A stretch of 64,000 nucleotides of DNA from Micractinium sp. NFX-FRZ. Its lineage: Eukaryota; Chlorophyta; Trebouxiophyceae; Chlorellales; Chlorellaceae. Where the stretch lies: the NCBI GenBank assembly GCA_029339195.1, contig JAPTJF010000104.1, positions 1 to 64,000 on the forward strand. Reading direction: 5' to 3'. The notes beneath the pieces are model-generated. The model saw nothing but the letters and a program-made list of their open reading frames with translations, was not told where the DNA came from and searched no databases. Made by a program: the position numbers and the translations under genes. This document shows, one piece after another, positions 1 through 11,222 of this stretch (position 1 is its first letter; every line of letters starts with the position of its first letter).

Positions 1-263
1 GTTTTGAGGCTGTAACGTTAGTATCCGTTATAACGCATAACGTTAGTTACTAACGCATAACGCACCCCCCAACCCTACACATGCCTTGCCGCCAATGCCG
101 CCCGTCAGCGGGCCGGCGCCCAGATCCACTGCCCAGGGCGTCGCCGGTTTGCCCGTGCAGAGTTCATGCCTGCTCGTGCTCATAGGTACCACAATTTACA
201 TGCCTGACAAAACAGGATTTAATTTACATGCACGGCAGAGCAGCATGCATGTGACGTGTGGCG
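1..263. other. Flank downstream of the glycosyltransferase gene
   Basis: No gene is visible here. The first 62 bases are AT-rich for this genome and hold a 12-base direct repeat, TAACGCATAACG, at 31-42 and 51-62. Two TTACA pentamers (TGTAA on the minus strand) at 196-200 and 224-228 lie 36-70 bases beyond the minus-strand stop at 264-266. TGTAA is the usual green-algal poly(A) signal, so they probably end the neighbouring transcript. Confidence 0.5.
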
Positions 264-927
264 TCACAAGCGCAGCCCCGCCAGCAAGTCTTCCAGCGGG
301 TCATTGCCCGCCGAGTGCAGCGCTGCCAGCGTGAGCAGGCGCGCCAGCGGGGCGCCGGCTCGCGAGAAGTTTTTGATCCCGCCGCCAGCGCCGTGCAGCG
401 TTGCGACGCCTTGCAGAGCAGTGCAGCTCTGGCGCCCTCGCCCGCCGGAGCAGCCCTCGAAGAGCGAATCCAGCAAGAGATCAACAAGCTGCAGGCGGCA
501 GCAGGCATTTCATGGGGGCACTGATGTCTGCCAGGTGGTACACTGTGCCAGGCGGGGCCTGGCTGTGACAGAGGTGGCCATCGGGTGCGCCCAACACACT
601 ACAGGCGGCAGCAGGCATTTCATGGGGCGCTTACAACGCTCATGCCAGGTGGCCCAGAGGTGGGCATGGGGGTCACAGGTACGTACAGAGCTCAATCTGC
701 ATATCCACAGCACAACCGCAGCATGCCCTGCAGCGCAAGCAAGCTGGGGCGCCGTGCACGCCCAGCCACAGCCGACTGCCACGCCAGACACTTGTGCGGC
801 TGCATTATCCACCCACAAAGCACAACAAAATCAATATACACCAAGCAATGCACATCTTGTCCTTACCCCCACCATACGAAAACAAGCACCATCAACCGGC
901 GGCATGCAAGCCAGGCAGGCAGGCGGG

Positions 928-976
<49 letters not shown>

Positions 977-3900
977 AGCCGCACTTGCCTCCATCCGGTG
1001 CCCCTGCATGTGGTCAAACATTGTGGCCCCTGAGTGGCGCAGGGACCATCCTGGGTCGGTGTGGGCGAAGCCTTGCACCCACAAGCAGACTGCATGCAGG
1101 GGGCAGGAGGCAGGGGGCGGGGGGCCGGGGCCTGTGACACTGTCACCGACACTGTCACTGAACGAAGTGATGCGGCACCCGCAGGAGCAGGGGGCTGCCT
1201 GCCTGCCGGCTCAGAGTTTGACATGGGTAGGGCAGGGAGGGTGCGGCAGGCAGTGCGGGGCAGGCGTTGACGCAGAGCAAGGCAGCGAGTGCCGTGGCGG
1301 CACGCGGGGCACGGCAATGCAGCGCTGCAGCTGGGCAGGGCCGTGCGTGCTGAGCAGGGCAAGGCTGCGCCGTGCTGCGGCGGAGCAGGCAAGCTGCCCA
1401 TGCTCCCTCGGCCCCGCCGGGCGGATGCCCTGCACAGGTGGTCCCCGGCCCCCCAGCTTCCCAACGCCCGCACAGGAACTCACGTGTCAGCAGCGTGTCG
1501 CCGCCTGCAGTCAGGATCGTGCAAGTTAGAGTTAAAACAGGTGAGCTCAGCAGGGTGCCGACTGCATGAGCCCCACCCTGCCGGCACTTCGACATTGCAG
1601 CTCAGGCGCAGCACAGCAGGGGCAGCACAGCAGCACAGCAACGCAGCAGGTGCAGCACAGCACAGCAGCACAGCAGCACAGCATGTAGCACAGCAGGCGC
1701 TGGAGCACATCGCAGCGGCAGCAGAGCAGCATCGCAGTAGAGCGGCGCACCCATCGCGCCCTTTGAGGGCCCCCCCAGCTCTGTTGCATTGCCCCGCACG
1801 CAGCGCTCGTGCAGGGCCGCGTCCAGCCGCCGCAGCAGGCCGATGCTGAAGATGGCCCCCGCCCCGCCGTGGACAGAAGTGATCTGCGGGGACACACAGC
1901 AGTGTGCACGTTGCATGGGGAGCCGGAGTCGGGGTGGGGGTGGGGGGCGGTGCTCTGCCTGCCGGGGCTCTGCTGGCGGCCTGCGCTCCGCTGGCAGCAG
2001 CGCCCAGCATGCCTCTGCGCTGCGCTGCCCTCGCCTCACACCCGTGAGGTGCGGATGCGGTGAAGGAAGTGGGAAAAGTGCGTGGTCAGCGCCCGTGGCA
2101 CCGTCCCCGAGCCAGGCAGGCAGGCAGGCAGGCAGCTGACCGGCGCAAGGCATGGGCACCCACCCGTTGCAACGTGTTCCCAAAGTGCTGCAGGTAGGCA
2201 TCTCTCGTGCAGCTGCAGGTCTTCAGCACCTGGCTGCTGTTGAGCTCCAGGCCTGAACACATGGGAGGGCGCCAGGTGGCAGCTGGGCGCAAGAGGCGGG
2301 TGCCACACGGGTGCCAGGCAGCGGGCACCAGAGGCAGCGGGACGGTGGGCATCAGTCAAGAGGAAGGCATGGCTGTGCCCCAGGGGTGTCCGGCAGCAGG
2401 GCCAGTACTGATGGTAGTCTGCCAGCCGCAGCACGAGCAGCTTCCAAGCGGATGGGTTGAGTGAGGAGCAGGCTTTCAGGCCCTCTGGCAGCCGGGGCAT
2501 GGCATTTAGACATGCCATGTGTGTGCCCCCCATGCATGCCTCCCCTCGGCATGGCACCTGGCCCGCCCTCGCTGCCCGTGCATGCATACATGCAAGCCCC
2601 TCCCATAACCCCTTCCGCACCACGCCTAGCGCTGTCGTCAAAGGTTGCCATGGAGGCATGGCCTACGAACCCTAGAAAACCCGACAACCCTCATCCGAGG
2701 CATGGGTGTGCCACCCATGCCCCTCCTCGGCAATGCATTTGGCCTGCATGTCGCACCCCCCATGCCTGTTTTAAGCACGCGTGCTGCCTGTTTCACGCCT
2801 ACCGCTGTCATTGAAGGTGCACGGTATGCAGCGCGCCTCCCCGGGGGAGCAGGGCATCCAAGCGCTCCCCCAGTAGCAGTCTGCAGCAGGCTGGGGAGCA
2901 GGGAGGGGTGTGGGTGCGGTGGCCAGGGGGGCACAGTGTGCGCAGGCGGCAGGGAAGAGGGTACGTGCTGCAGGGGTGGGCACAAGCAAGTGAGCAGGGC
3001 AATGGGCAGGCGGGCAGGCGGGCAGGCAGGCGGGCAGGCAGGCGGGCAGGCAGGCAGGCAGGCAGGCAACTTGTTGCCCCGCCCGCCTCCCTGGCCCCAC
3101 CTGTGAGGAAGTATGGGTCCTCCGGGTCCAGCCCTTTCACAGCACGCAGCACGCCGGGGAAGAAGAACATCACGTCGTCCTGCAGCAGGGGGCGGGGCAG
3201 GCAGCGGTACGGCAGCAGTGAGCACACACGGTGCATGCACAGCATGCACAGCGTGCGCGGCATGCCTGGCATGAAGGACATCACGACTTGCCGTCCTGCA
3301 GCACAACCTGGGCAGACAGAAGCATTGCTTAGTGGAATGAACGGTGAACACAAGGCTGCATGATATGAAGCACTCGCAGGCATGCGTGCACATGGGCGCC
3401 GCTCGTGCGTCCCTGCACTATCGCTCTATCTGCTCTATCGCTCTATCGCTCTATCGCTCTATCGCTCTATCTGCTCTATCGCCCACGGCCCCGCCCCTCA
3501 CCTCGCCCCACAGCAGCCACTTTAAGCTGCTGCCAGCTGCTGCCAGCGCATCTCTGGCCAGAACAGGGGACACGGCTGAACGGGCATCTCCTGGCATGGG
3601 GGAGATGCCACGCACGTCGGGAAAGTGCTGCCACACCTCCCCATGCTGCACCCCCTCCGCCTGCGCTGCCGCCAGCGCAGCGCCGGTCGCATTGGTGAGC
3701 ACTAGTGTGGGGATGCCCTGCATAGCAGTGAGCGGCCAGCAGCGGCAGTACCTGTGATTAGCACCATTGCAAAACGAGACCCGATGCAGCACAAGGGGTG
3801 GAGAGAGTCGAGCATGCAGAGCAGGCTGGGCCGCCTCACCCGCCGCCAGGCGCGCATCGTGTGCACCAGCGGGTGGCGGAAGTCGGCCGTGGGGGTGACC

Positions 3901-4362
3901 GCTGCAAAGTGCTGCAGGATGGGCGGCGGCAGCGGAGGGATGGCCGCTTCCAGCGCTTCTATGCCAGCCTTGCCACGAATGCGAAGGGTGTGAGTGAGGC
4001 GGGCGCTCCTGCAGGCAGCGGCGCGACATGGTACTAGTCTTTGCCCGCCAGCGGGCCGCCACCTCACCGCTGCCAGGCGCAGTGGCTGCCTGGCAAATTC
4101 GGCATTTGCCACGGTTGCTAAGTTGCCGACAATGGCTTCTGCGGCGTGCGCTCGGGTCTGCTGATGCCGCAGCAAAGAGATACAAGCGGGAAGGAACAAA
4201 GTCTTACGCCTGCAGCGCCACTTGTTTCCACCCGAGCATCAGGAGCACCATTGCTAGGACTGAGAGTCCTGCAGTCGGCGCCAGGAACCCGGCAGCGGGC
4301 GAGCAAACATGGCCGGCGCCCTCCTGGTTCAACCGCGGGGCTTGAAGACGAGGTGGGAGCAT
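264..4362 (-). CDS. Fringe-like (GT31-type) type II membrane glycosyltransferase
   Basis: Probable Golgi glycosyltransferase. A start near 4362 opens an N-terminal segment with one hydrophobic helix (TAGLSVLAMVLLMLGW), as in type II membrane enzymes. The exon near 3503-3719 ends in SLKWLLWGE and joins DDVMFFFPGVLRAVKG in the exon at about 3105-3183. Together they give the aromatic stretch plus acidic metal-binding motif (here EDDV) of fringe-like and DUF604 transferases. A further exon near 1770-1882 reads HGGAGAIFSIGLLRRL, matching the glycine-rich motif found downstream of the DxD motif in that family. An exon near 2150-2260 contains CTRDAYLQHFGNTLQ. The last exon, starting about 488, ends PLEDLLAGLRL followed by TGA at 264-266. 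I could not fix the exons between about 500 and 1770, and some reading-frame joins near 4070-4210 are unresolved. Family call moderate; donor and acceptor sugars unknown. Confidence 0.5.
911..975. repeat. CAGG/CCTG tetranucleotide microsatellite
   Basis: A nearly uninterrupted run of about sixteen AGGC units, with one GGGC variant. It lies in an intron of the glycosyltransferase gene and reads CCTG on the transcribed (sense) strand. Similar shorter tracts occur at 2113-2136 and 3003-3071 in the same gene. Confidence 0.9.
3003..3071. repeat. Imperfect CAGG/CGGG tetranucleotide tract
   Basis: Alternating GGCAGGCG and GGCAGGCA units just downstream, in gene orientation, of the exon carrying the DDVMFFF motif. 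Intronic. Confidence 0.8.
3419..3481. repeat. CTCTATCG octamer minisatellite
   Basis: Seven or so copies of CTCTATCG with two CTG variants. It sits in an intron of the glycosyltransferase gene and ends next to the exon that carries SLKWLLWGE. Confidence 0.85.
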
Positions 4363-4536
4363 TGCCGCATAGGTTGTGCACATAGGGCGCTGCCCAAATG
4401 GAAACTGCCTTTGCAACGGGACGAGGGGAAGACATGTCAGCACAGCGTTGCACAGCGGCCGCCCCACCGCAGCTGCGCGCAGACAGCTTGGTTGAACATC
4501 CATCGGCATGGCGGTGGGGAGCTCCACTTGAGTTCA

Positions 4537-4752
4537 TTAAATCTTGAGTGGATAGCTTGCAGCTGCTTCGCCACTTCCGGACACAGTGCCCTTGGCGCCG
4601 CTCACGGCACCGCCAGTAGCAGCCCCAGTCCCCTGCTGCTGAGCCAGTAGCCGCTGCTGCGCCCGAGCACCGTCCAGATGCGGCATCCTTGGTTGTAATT
4701 CTCTGTAGCGATGCTCTGCAAACAGTGATGCAAATGCTCGTAGCTGCATCAT
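4537..4752 (-). CDS. Possible 71-residue protein with mitochondrial-type N terminus
   Basis: An uninterrupted ORF starting MMQLRAFASLFAEHRYRELQ and ending SYPLKI with TAA. The start is Arg/Ala/Leu-rich and amphipathic-looking, like an organelle presequence. The rest is Gln, Gly, Ala and Ser rich. No family is recognised. It lies just upstream of the glycosyltransferase start on the same strand and could instead be a 5' leader or exon of that gene. The TAA stop differs from the TGA of every confident gene here, which weakens the call. Confidence 0.2.
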   Translation of the reverse strand: MMQLRAFASLFAEHRYRELQPRMPHLDGARAQQRLLAQQQGTGAATGGAVSGAKGTVSGSGEAAASYPLKI

Positions 4753-5893
4753 GCCGCAAGGCCTGAGTGTGGCTGGCACCAGCCGCCGTCTTTGCACTAA
4801 CGAGATCCGTGGTCTGGGCCGCGCGGACAGCAGTCGGGCCACAGGGGTGCTGCTGCTATTAGCGCCGCAGGCGTGTATGCCAGCTGTGACACTGTTCTGA
4901 CATCACCTGCTGAACCATTCATTACCTCCACAACCAACAATCCATGACGCAGACGAAGTTAGGCGAAGAGAACAGGGTCGGGGGTGACCAGGGGGCAGGC
5001 AGGTCGCCTGGCAGGCAGGGCTGCCCAGTCTGCCTGGCCAGATGGCAGCAAAGTCAGGAGTGGACATGGTGTCCGCAATCATTGATCATCATGGCCACGT
5101 GTCCAGATCCATACACATGTATCGCAAGCGTGTGCCGTGCTTGGCTGTAGCGGGTGGCACCTTTACGGGGCTTTCCCTCTGCGGGGGCCCCCCGGGGACC
5201 TGAGGCATTCAGTCTTGCACTAAAATCCAAGGGGCCATCCCATGTGACAAAGAGATGTGGGGTATGCATAGCATGCATGTGGCATTGCAATTGGCTCTAG
5301 AGCTCCTGGTTGCAATGTGCATCTGGCGGCAGCGGGTGGCGGCCAGCTGGCGCCAAGCTGGCAGCTGCACCTGTGGTGGCAAAAGAGGGACTGGATTGCA
5401 TGCATCTGTGCGCGCCATTATTCCCATCGGTCGTGTTTCGCAGCGGGCAGGCTTGCGGCAGAGGCGCGCAGTCCTGAGCTCCAGGCAATCTTGCACTCGC
5501 TGCAGGACCCTTTGCGAGAGTACGTCTGCTTTGCTATGACTTGTGGCTGACGATCACAGAGCGTGCAAATGATGCGACCCTTCAAAATCGTCAGGCTGTG
5601 ACCCATTCGCCCCTTCCGTCCAATCCGTCCAAGGAAGCAAGTGCTTGTTCAACACTCTTGACGCCGCCTGTTTCCAGTCCAACCCGCTCAAGTCGCATTC
5701 ACAGACGGTTCAATAGCGTTTCCCACCACACCGTCCATTGCAACTCGACTGGGCAGGCCCTTTCCCCCGACCGGTGTGCACCCTTGCAGTCGTGACTGTA
5801 GACGCTGCCACGACAAGGACACACTTGTGCCTCGTGAACAAGCAGCGGGACTTTCTGAATCACCGCCTCAAGCACCAAGAACAAGGGCCGGCG
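4753..5893. other. Intergenic region upstream of the Pro-rich glycoprotein
   Basis: No ORF here shows a recognisable domain or convincing splice pattern. It should contain the promoter and 5' UTR of the plus-strand gene that starts at 5894. I saw no clear TATA box. Confidence 0.4.
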
Positions 5894-8800
5894 ATGAGTG
5901 GCACGGCTGGGGTCGTTGCGCTGTGCCTGGCGGCGGCCCTGGCGCTTGCCGTGGCCACCGCTGCCGCTGCTGCTGCGGCAGCGCCCCCCGGATCGGCCTC
6001 TGTTGCGGTAAGCTGCTGGCCTGTCCAACTCATTGCTGCTAGCGCGGCTGCCACCCAATGCATCCGTTGCCTGTGGCAGCACCCTTACTTGCGATTTCCC
6101 TGCTGCGCCATCCCCGCCGCGCAGTGTTGCGGATGTGTCCAGTTGCGCGCATGTGCTCTGGCGCTGCAGCTGCCTTGCCGCCGCCGTCGGTGTCCCTGGC
6201 CCAGCACTGTCAAGGATGTGGTGCTGCCCATGTTTAGCGCCTGACTACATCGCACACGAGCGTATGCGGTGCTGTTGTTTCAACCGGAAGCCACAGCCGC
6301 TAACTCCGCTCACCCTGTCCCAGCCACCCCCAACCCCACCCACCCCACCCACCCTGGTCCAGGCGGGCGACGCGTAGGCAGCAGAGCTGCACCAGGGGTG
6401 GCACTTACAGGGTGGCCAAGTTGGGCGCCCGGGCCGCCGCATCCTGCAGCTGCGGCCCAAGCCTCCCGCCCCGCCCAGGCCACCCCCCTCTCCCAGACCC
6501 CCGTCTCCATCCCCTCCCTCGCCAGCGCCGCCACCGCGGCCCCCCAGCCCTTCCCCGCCCAGGCCTTCCCCTCCACCCCCCCGCCCCTTTCCTCCACGGC
6601 CACCTCCGCCCCGGCCGCCACCGCCTTTGCCCAGGCCTCCACCGCCCCAACCCTCCCCTCCACCCCCCCGCCCATCTCCTCCGCCTCCTCCCGTGCCCCG
6701 GCCACCTCCACCCCTCCCCCGCCCTCCTCCGCCCAGGCCATCGTCACCACCGCCCAGTCCCTTCCCCCCACGGCCGCCCCCACCCACGTAAATCCCACCA
6801 GGAAGCTGAATTCCTTTAGGTGCATCTCTCGCACCTTCTGTGAACATCAAGAACAGTTGACATCCATGAGGCCTGGGCCAGCTCAATTCTTTCGCTGTGC
6901 TCCCTGCTGCAGGCCCATGCCCCCACCCCCACCCGTGCCACCGCTGCCCCCACCGCCACGGCCGCCTCCACAGCCCAAGCCGCCGCCCCCGTCCCCCCCA
7001 CCGCTCCCAAGGTGTCAGGCTGGCCCACAATAGAGGGAGCAGAGGCCCCAGCGCATTGCCTGCATGCTGCGGCACTTTGCCCCACCAGAAAGTACACACC
7101 AAACCGGCACCGTAGGCGCCTTGCCTTGGGCCTCTCTTGGGCTCACCTGCTGCCCTGCTAGTGCACTTGATGGCCTGTCGCTGACTGTCACCCCTTGCTG
7201 CAGGCCTGCACCTGCTTCAACTGCCATTGCGCGTCCCCCGCCACCCAGCCCACCGTTGCCGTCCCCTCCAAGGCCGCCCGAAGCCACCAGCCCCGCCACT
7301 TTGGCCGCCACCTCCCCCCGCCCCCGCGCTCTGGTTCACTGCCCGCCTGCCCGGCGTCATTATCCTCGGCCAACAAGCATACACCAGCCTGCTGGCTGCG
7401 AACCTTCCTGGAGGCGACACTTACAGCGTGCTTTCAGTCAGTGCTAGCGGCGGAGCGCTCCTGGTGTCCACCCGTGTCACATTCTCCCCACTCAAACGTG
7501 GGTGCCGCACAGGCAGCTTACAACCAGCTGATCACCCAGACGCCTGCCTGGCTGACAGCTGCCTACCCCGGGGCGTCCCTCCTGTTCCCTGGGCAGCCGC
7601 TGAACCAGCACTTCTCTCTGCCGCCACCACCGTCGCCGTCGCCGTCGCCTCCGCCTCCGCCCTCACCTGCGCCACCTCCCCCACGCCCACCTCCCCCACC
7701 TCCCCCAAGCCCCCCGCCCAGCCCCTCGCCCCCGCCCCCACCCAGCCCCTCCCCACCACCGCCGCACCCCCAACCGCCCCCACCCAGCCCCTCCCCCCCA
7801 CCGCCGCACCCCCCACCGCCCCCACCCAACCCGCCACCGCCATCTCCACCCCCGCCAAGCCCTCCTCCACCCAGCCCCTCTCCACCACCCCCACCCAGCC
7901 CCTCGCCCCCACCCCCACCCAGCCCCTCCCCACCACCCCCACCAAGTCCTTCCCCACCACCTCCCCCAAGCCCCTCGCCCACGCCTCCGCCCCCACCCCC
8001 ATCCCCCTCGCCCCCACCCCCACCAAGCCCCTCGTCCCCACCTCCACCAAGCCCCTCCCCGCCCCCACCGCCCCCAAGCCCTTCGCCACCGCCACCACCA
8101 CCACCACCGCCACCACCACCATCCCCATCGCCACCACCACCCCCAAGCCCCTCGCCTCCACCGCCCCCAAGCCCCTCGCCTCCACCGCCACCCCCATCCC
8201 CCTCGCCCCCACCGCCACCCCCATCCCCCTCGCCCCCACCCCCACCCCCATCCCCCTCGCCCCCACGCCCACCAAGCCCCTCGCCCCCACCTCCACCAAG
8301 CCCCTCCCCGCCCCCACCCCCCCCAAGCCCCTCGCCCCCACCCCCACCAAGCTCCTCGCCGCCACCTCCACCAAGCCCCTCGCCCCCACCCCCACCAAGC
8401 CCCTCGCCCCCACCTCCACCAAGCCCCTCCCCGCCCCCACCTCCACCAAGCCCTTCGCCACCCCCACCACCACCATCCCCATCACCGCCACCACCACCAT
8501 CCCCATCCCCATCACCGCCACCACCACCATCCCCATCACCACCACCGCCCCCATCCCCCTCGCCTCCACCACCGCCCAGCCCTTCGCCCCCACCCCCGCC
8601 CAACCCCTCCCCACCACGCCCGCCGAGCCCGTCACCACCTCCCCCGCCACCCTCCCCCTTTCCACCTCCCCCACCACCCAGCCCCTCTCCACCTCCCCCA
8701 CCTCCTCCACCTCAGTGGACGCTCGTTGGCTCCGCTGGATTCAGTGTGGCAACAGTGAGCGACTTGTTCGGACTGGATATTGACTCGCAAGCCCGCCCAG

Positions 8801-11222
8801 TGGTGCGTGGGCAAGCTGGGCCAGTGGGTATCAGGCCAGGCTGGTGCCAGCAGCCCAGCGGTGCATTGCACAGCACGGAGCATGCGGTGCCCATGCGGGC
8901 CCCCACCTGCCTTGAGGAATCAGCTACAGGCGCAGCCCTCAGCCCGCCCAAAGCCTGCTGCCCGAAAAGCAAACTCCACGGTGACGTCACCTGCCCCTGC
9001 AGGTCGCCTATTCAGACCAGAATTCGCCCTTCAAGGCCACCGTGCAGCGTTGGAACAGCGGTTCCTCCACCTGGGACCTGCTGGGCAGCACCGGCTTCCA
9101 CTAAGCTACTGCAGGCGCCTTCAGCCCAGACGTCGTGGTTGACCTCTCCGACCGCCCGCTGCTTGTGTGCGTGATTGTGCGCGGGAGGCAGGGCATGGAG
9201 GGGGTGGGCAGGGCCTCTGCGCTGGTGAATGCACCACTTCTGCCAACAAACTGCTCGCCGGCATGCGACACAGTGCCGGCAGCGCGTGCATGCACTGGTG
9301 CACGCATGGCTGGCGTTTCTGCCCCGTGCCCGGCATGGCCGGGCTGTCCTGTGATGACGGCTGACCCTGTTGTTGGTTGCATGGTTTGCACGCAGGTTTC
9401 GAGATGGTGCCTCGTCACCTGCCAATGAAGGGTCGCTGATGCGTTTCGCCAACGGCGCCTGGGGCTACCTCGGCCCCCAAGGCTACAGCACAGTCGTGGC
9501 CTACAACACCCGCATCGCCTTTGACTCGCTGACCCGCACGCTGGTCGCAAGGTTCGTCCAGACCTGGCAGGGCCTGCAACGTAATGGAGACGGGGCGACG
9601 GTTGCCTGCCCTTCTGAGCTGCCCCAGGCTGAAGAGCCGTGCCAGGCACAGTTGCATGCCATGTGGAGGGTTCAAATCCTGAAAGAATGAGCAGGCCACC
9701 ACTGCTGGGAGGGTGTCTGTGTCCGACTGAGCCAGCCCGGCGCGTGTCTGGTGCCCCATGCAATCCCCACTCCAACCTAACAAGGATGTGTTGCCTGTCA
9801 CCGCTTGCAGCACCACAAACACGGCTCCCAAGAAGGCTTCGGTGTACCGCTACACCGCCGGCGGGTTCACAGCACTCGGAGGAGTGGACTTCACGGATGG
9901 CACAGCAGACTACCTCCGCATTGCGGTGGACAGCCAGAACCGCCCCGTGATCGCATTCTCAGGTGCAACACACACACTGGGCAAGTGGTTGGTTCAGGTA
10001 GCAATCGACACGATCCAGAGTGAGAACAGGTGGCAGCGGCAGCGGCACCGGCGGCTGTGCACACAGGGAGGGGGCGGGAGGGGGCGGCGCGGGGCGGCTG
10101 GGCAGGCAGATGGCTTGCTAACAGCGGCGCCAGGTTTCACCAGTCCAGCTGGCGGTGTGCTTCTGCCCACCTGCTGGCGGCTTAACATCTAGCTGATGCT
10201 GGTCAGGGCCCAGACCGTGTGAGTTGGAGCATGCTGGGGCAGCGCTGGGTTGGCCAGTAGTCACATGAGGGGGCGTGCTGTGAGTGTGGTCAGGGGGGTC
10301 GCTGACGTGGCTGGCCAGGGTGCCCGCCCACCTCCCCATTCCCCCTACCCACCTCGCTAGTGGTAGCTGGCTGGTGCCTTCCTCAACCCCACGCCATCAG
10401 GGGACTGCAACCTTACTTTTCTTCCTCCCATCCCGCAGATGGCACCCTCAGGGGCTCTCCGGCAAGCTGACGGTGCTGCGCTACAACGAGGTGTCTTGGA
10501 CCCCTGTGGGCGGCAAGGGGGTGAGCGACGGCCAGGCCATTTTCTTGGGCTTGGGCATCGACACAGCAGACAACCCGGTGGTGTCGTTTTCTGACGGGAA
10601 CTTCTCGCTCAAGCTCACAGTGCTCAAGTTTGATGGCACCAGCTGGTCACCCATAGGTGGGTGAGCCGGGCTGCGTGCTAGGGCATGAGCGCATATGTGT
10701 GTGTGCACAGGCCTCAGCAAGGCTGCATGAACCCTGCGCAGGTGGCTTGTGTGACTGGCCTGCGGGAAGTGTGCAAAGGCTGTGGGGGGCTGGGTGGCAG
10801 GAGAGCGGCGGCCACAGTGGCGCCAATGACAGCTGGGAGCAGCGCCATGGGCATGGCACCCGCCGCTGCCACCGATGCACACCCACTGCTGCACACCCAC
10901 TGCTGCACGCCCACTAACACCCACCGCCGCCGGCACTGCAGGCACCGCCGGACTCACGTCAGGGCCCGCCTTCCACACCTCTCTTCTTATAGATGCTTCC
11001 AACCGGCCGGTGGTTGGCTTCCGAGACAACTCCCAGGCGGCCGAGGCCACAGTGCTGCGCTACCAATCGAATGCTTGGGCGGTGCTGGGGGTGGCAGGCT
11101 TCTCGCCCGCAGGCGCCGGCTGGACGGAGCTGGGCATTCACGGCGCCACTGGCCGCCTCTTTGTGGCATTCATGGATGAGTCGCAGTCACAAAGGCTGAG
11201 CGTGTACAGCTACCTCGGCTGA
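5894..11222 (+). CDS. Secreted hydroxyproline-rich glycoprotein with propeller-like C-terminal repeats
   Basis: Likely cell-wall or extracellular-matrix protein. Exon 1 (5894-6008) encodes a signal peptide, MSGTAGVVALCLAAALALA. Pro-rich exons follow at about 6448-6788, where the coding frame lacks its own Met (RPKPPAPPRPPPSPRPPSP), at 6914-7010, and within about 7203-8802. The last contains roughly 350 residues of SPPPPP-type extensin repeats. After it come at least five repeats of a motif like LDIDSQARPVVAYSD followed by VLRYxxxSWxxVG, the blade signature of beta-propeller-like proteins, in exons near 9003-9166, 9396-9551, 9811-9962, about 10440-10656 and 10942-11222. Oddities: an in-frame TAA at 9102-9104, an unresolved join before 10440, and two competing frames at 7200-7560. 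The stop is TGA. The SP motifs are expected hydroxylation and O-glycosylation sites by family knowledge. The specific gene name is unknown. Confidence 0.7.
7622..8716. repeat. Coding SPPPPP repeat array
   Basis: A compositionally extreme C-rich array of 15-21-base units, such as AGCCCCTCGCCCCCACCC, encoding (S/P)PPPP repeats in the coding frame. Because it is almost free of stop triplets, the other plus frame reads Thr-Pro repeats and the minus frames read Gly-rich repeats. Those overlapping ORFs are by-products. Confidence 0.9.

Noticed and set aside
6245..7102. 285-codon minus-strand Gly-rich ORF
   Set aside because: It is antisense to the Pro-rich exons of the glycoprotein and has the composition of a shadow frame.
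7227..8783. Long alternative ORFs over the Pro-rich array (Thr-Pro on plus, Gly-rich on minus)
   Set aside because: They arise because the C-rich repeat has almost no stop triplets in any frame. Only the SPPPPP frame joins the propeller-repeat exons downstream.
9102..9104. TAA read as glutamine through a changed genetic code
   Set aside because: A single case. All other exons in the window are free of in-frame TAA and TAG, so reassignment is not supported from this window alone.
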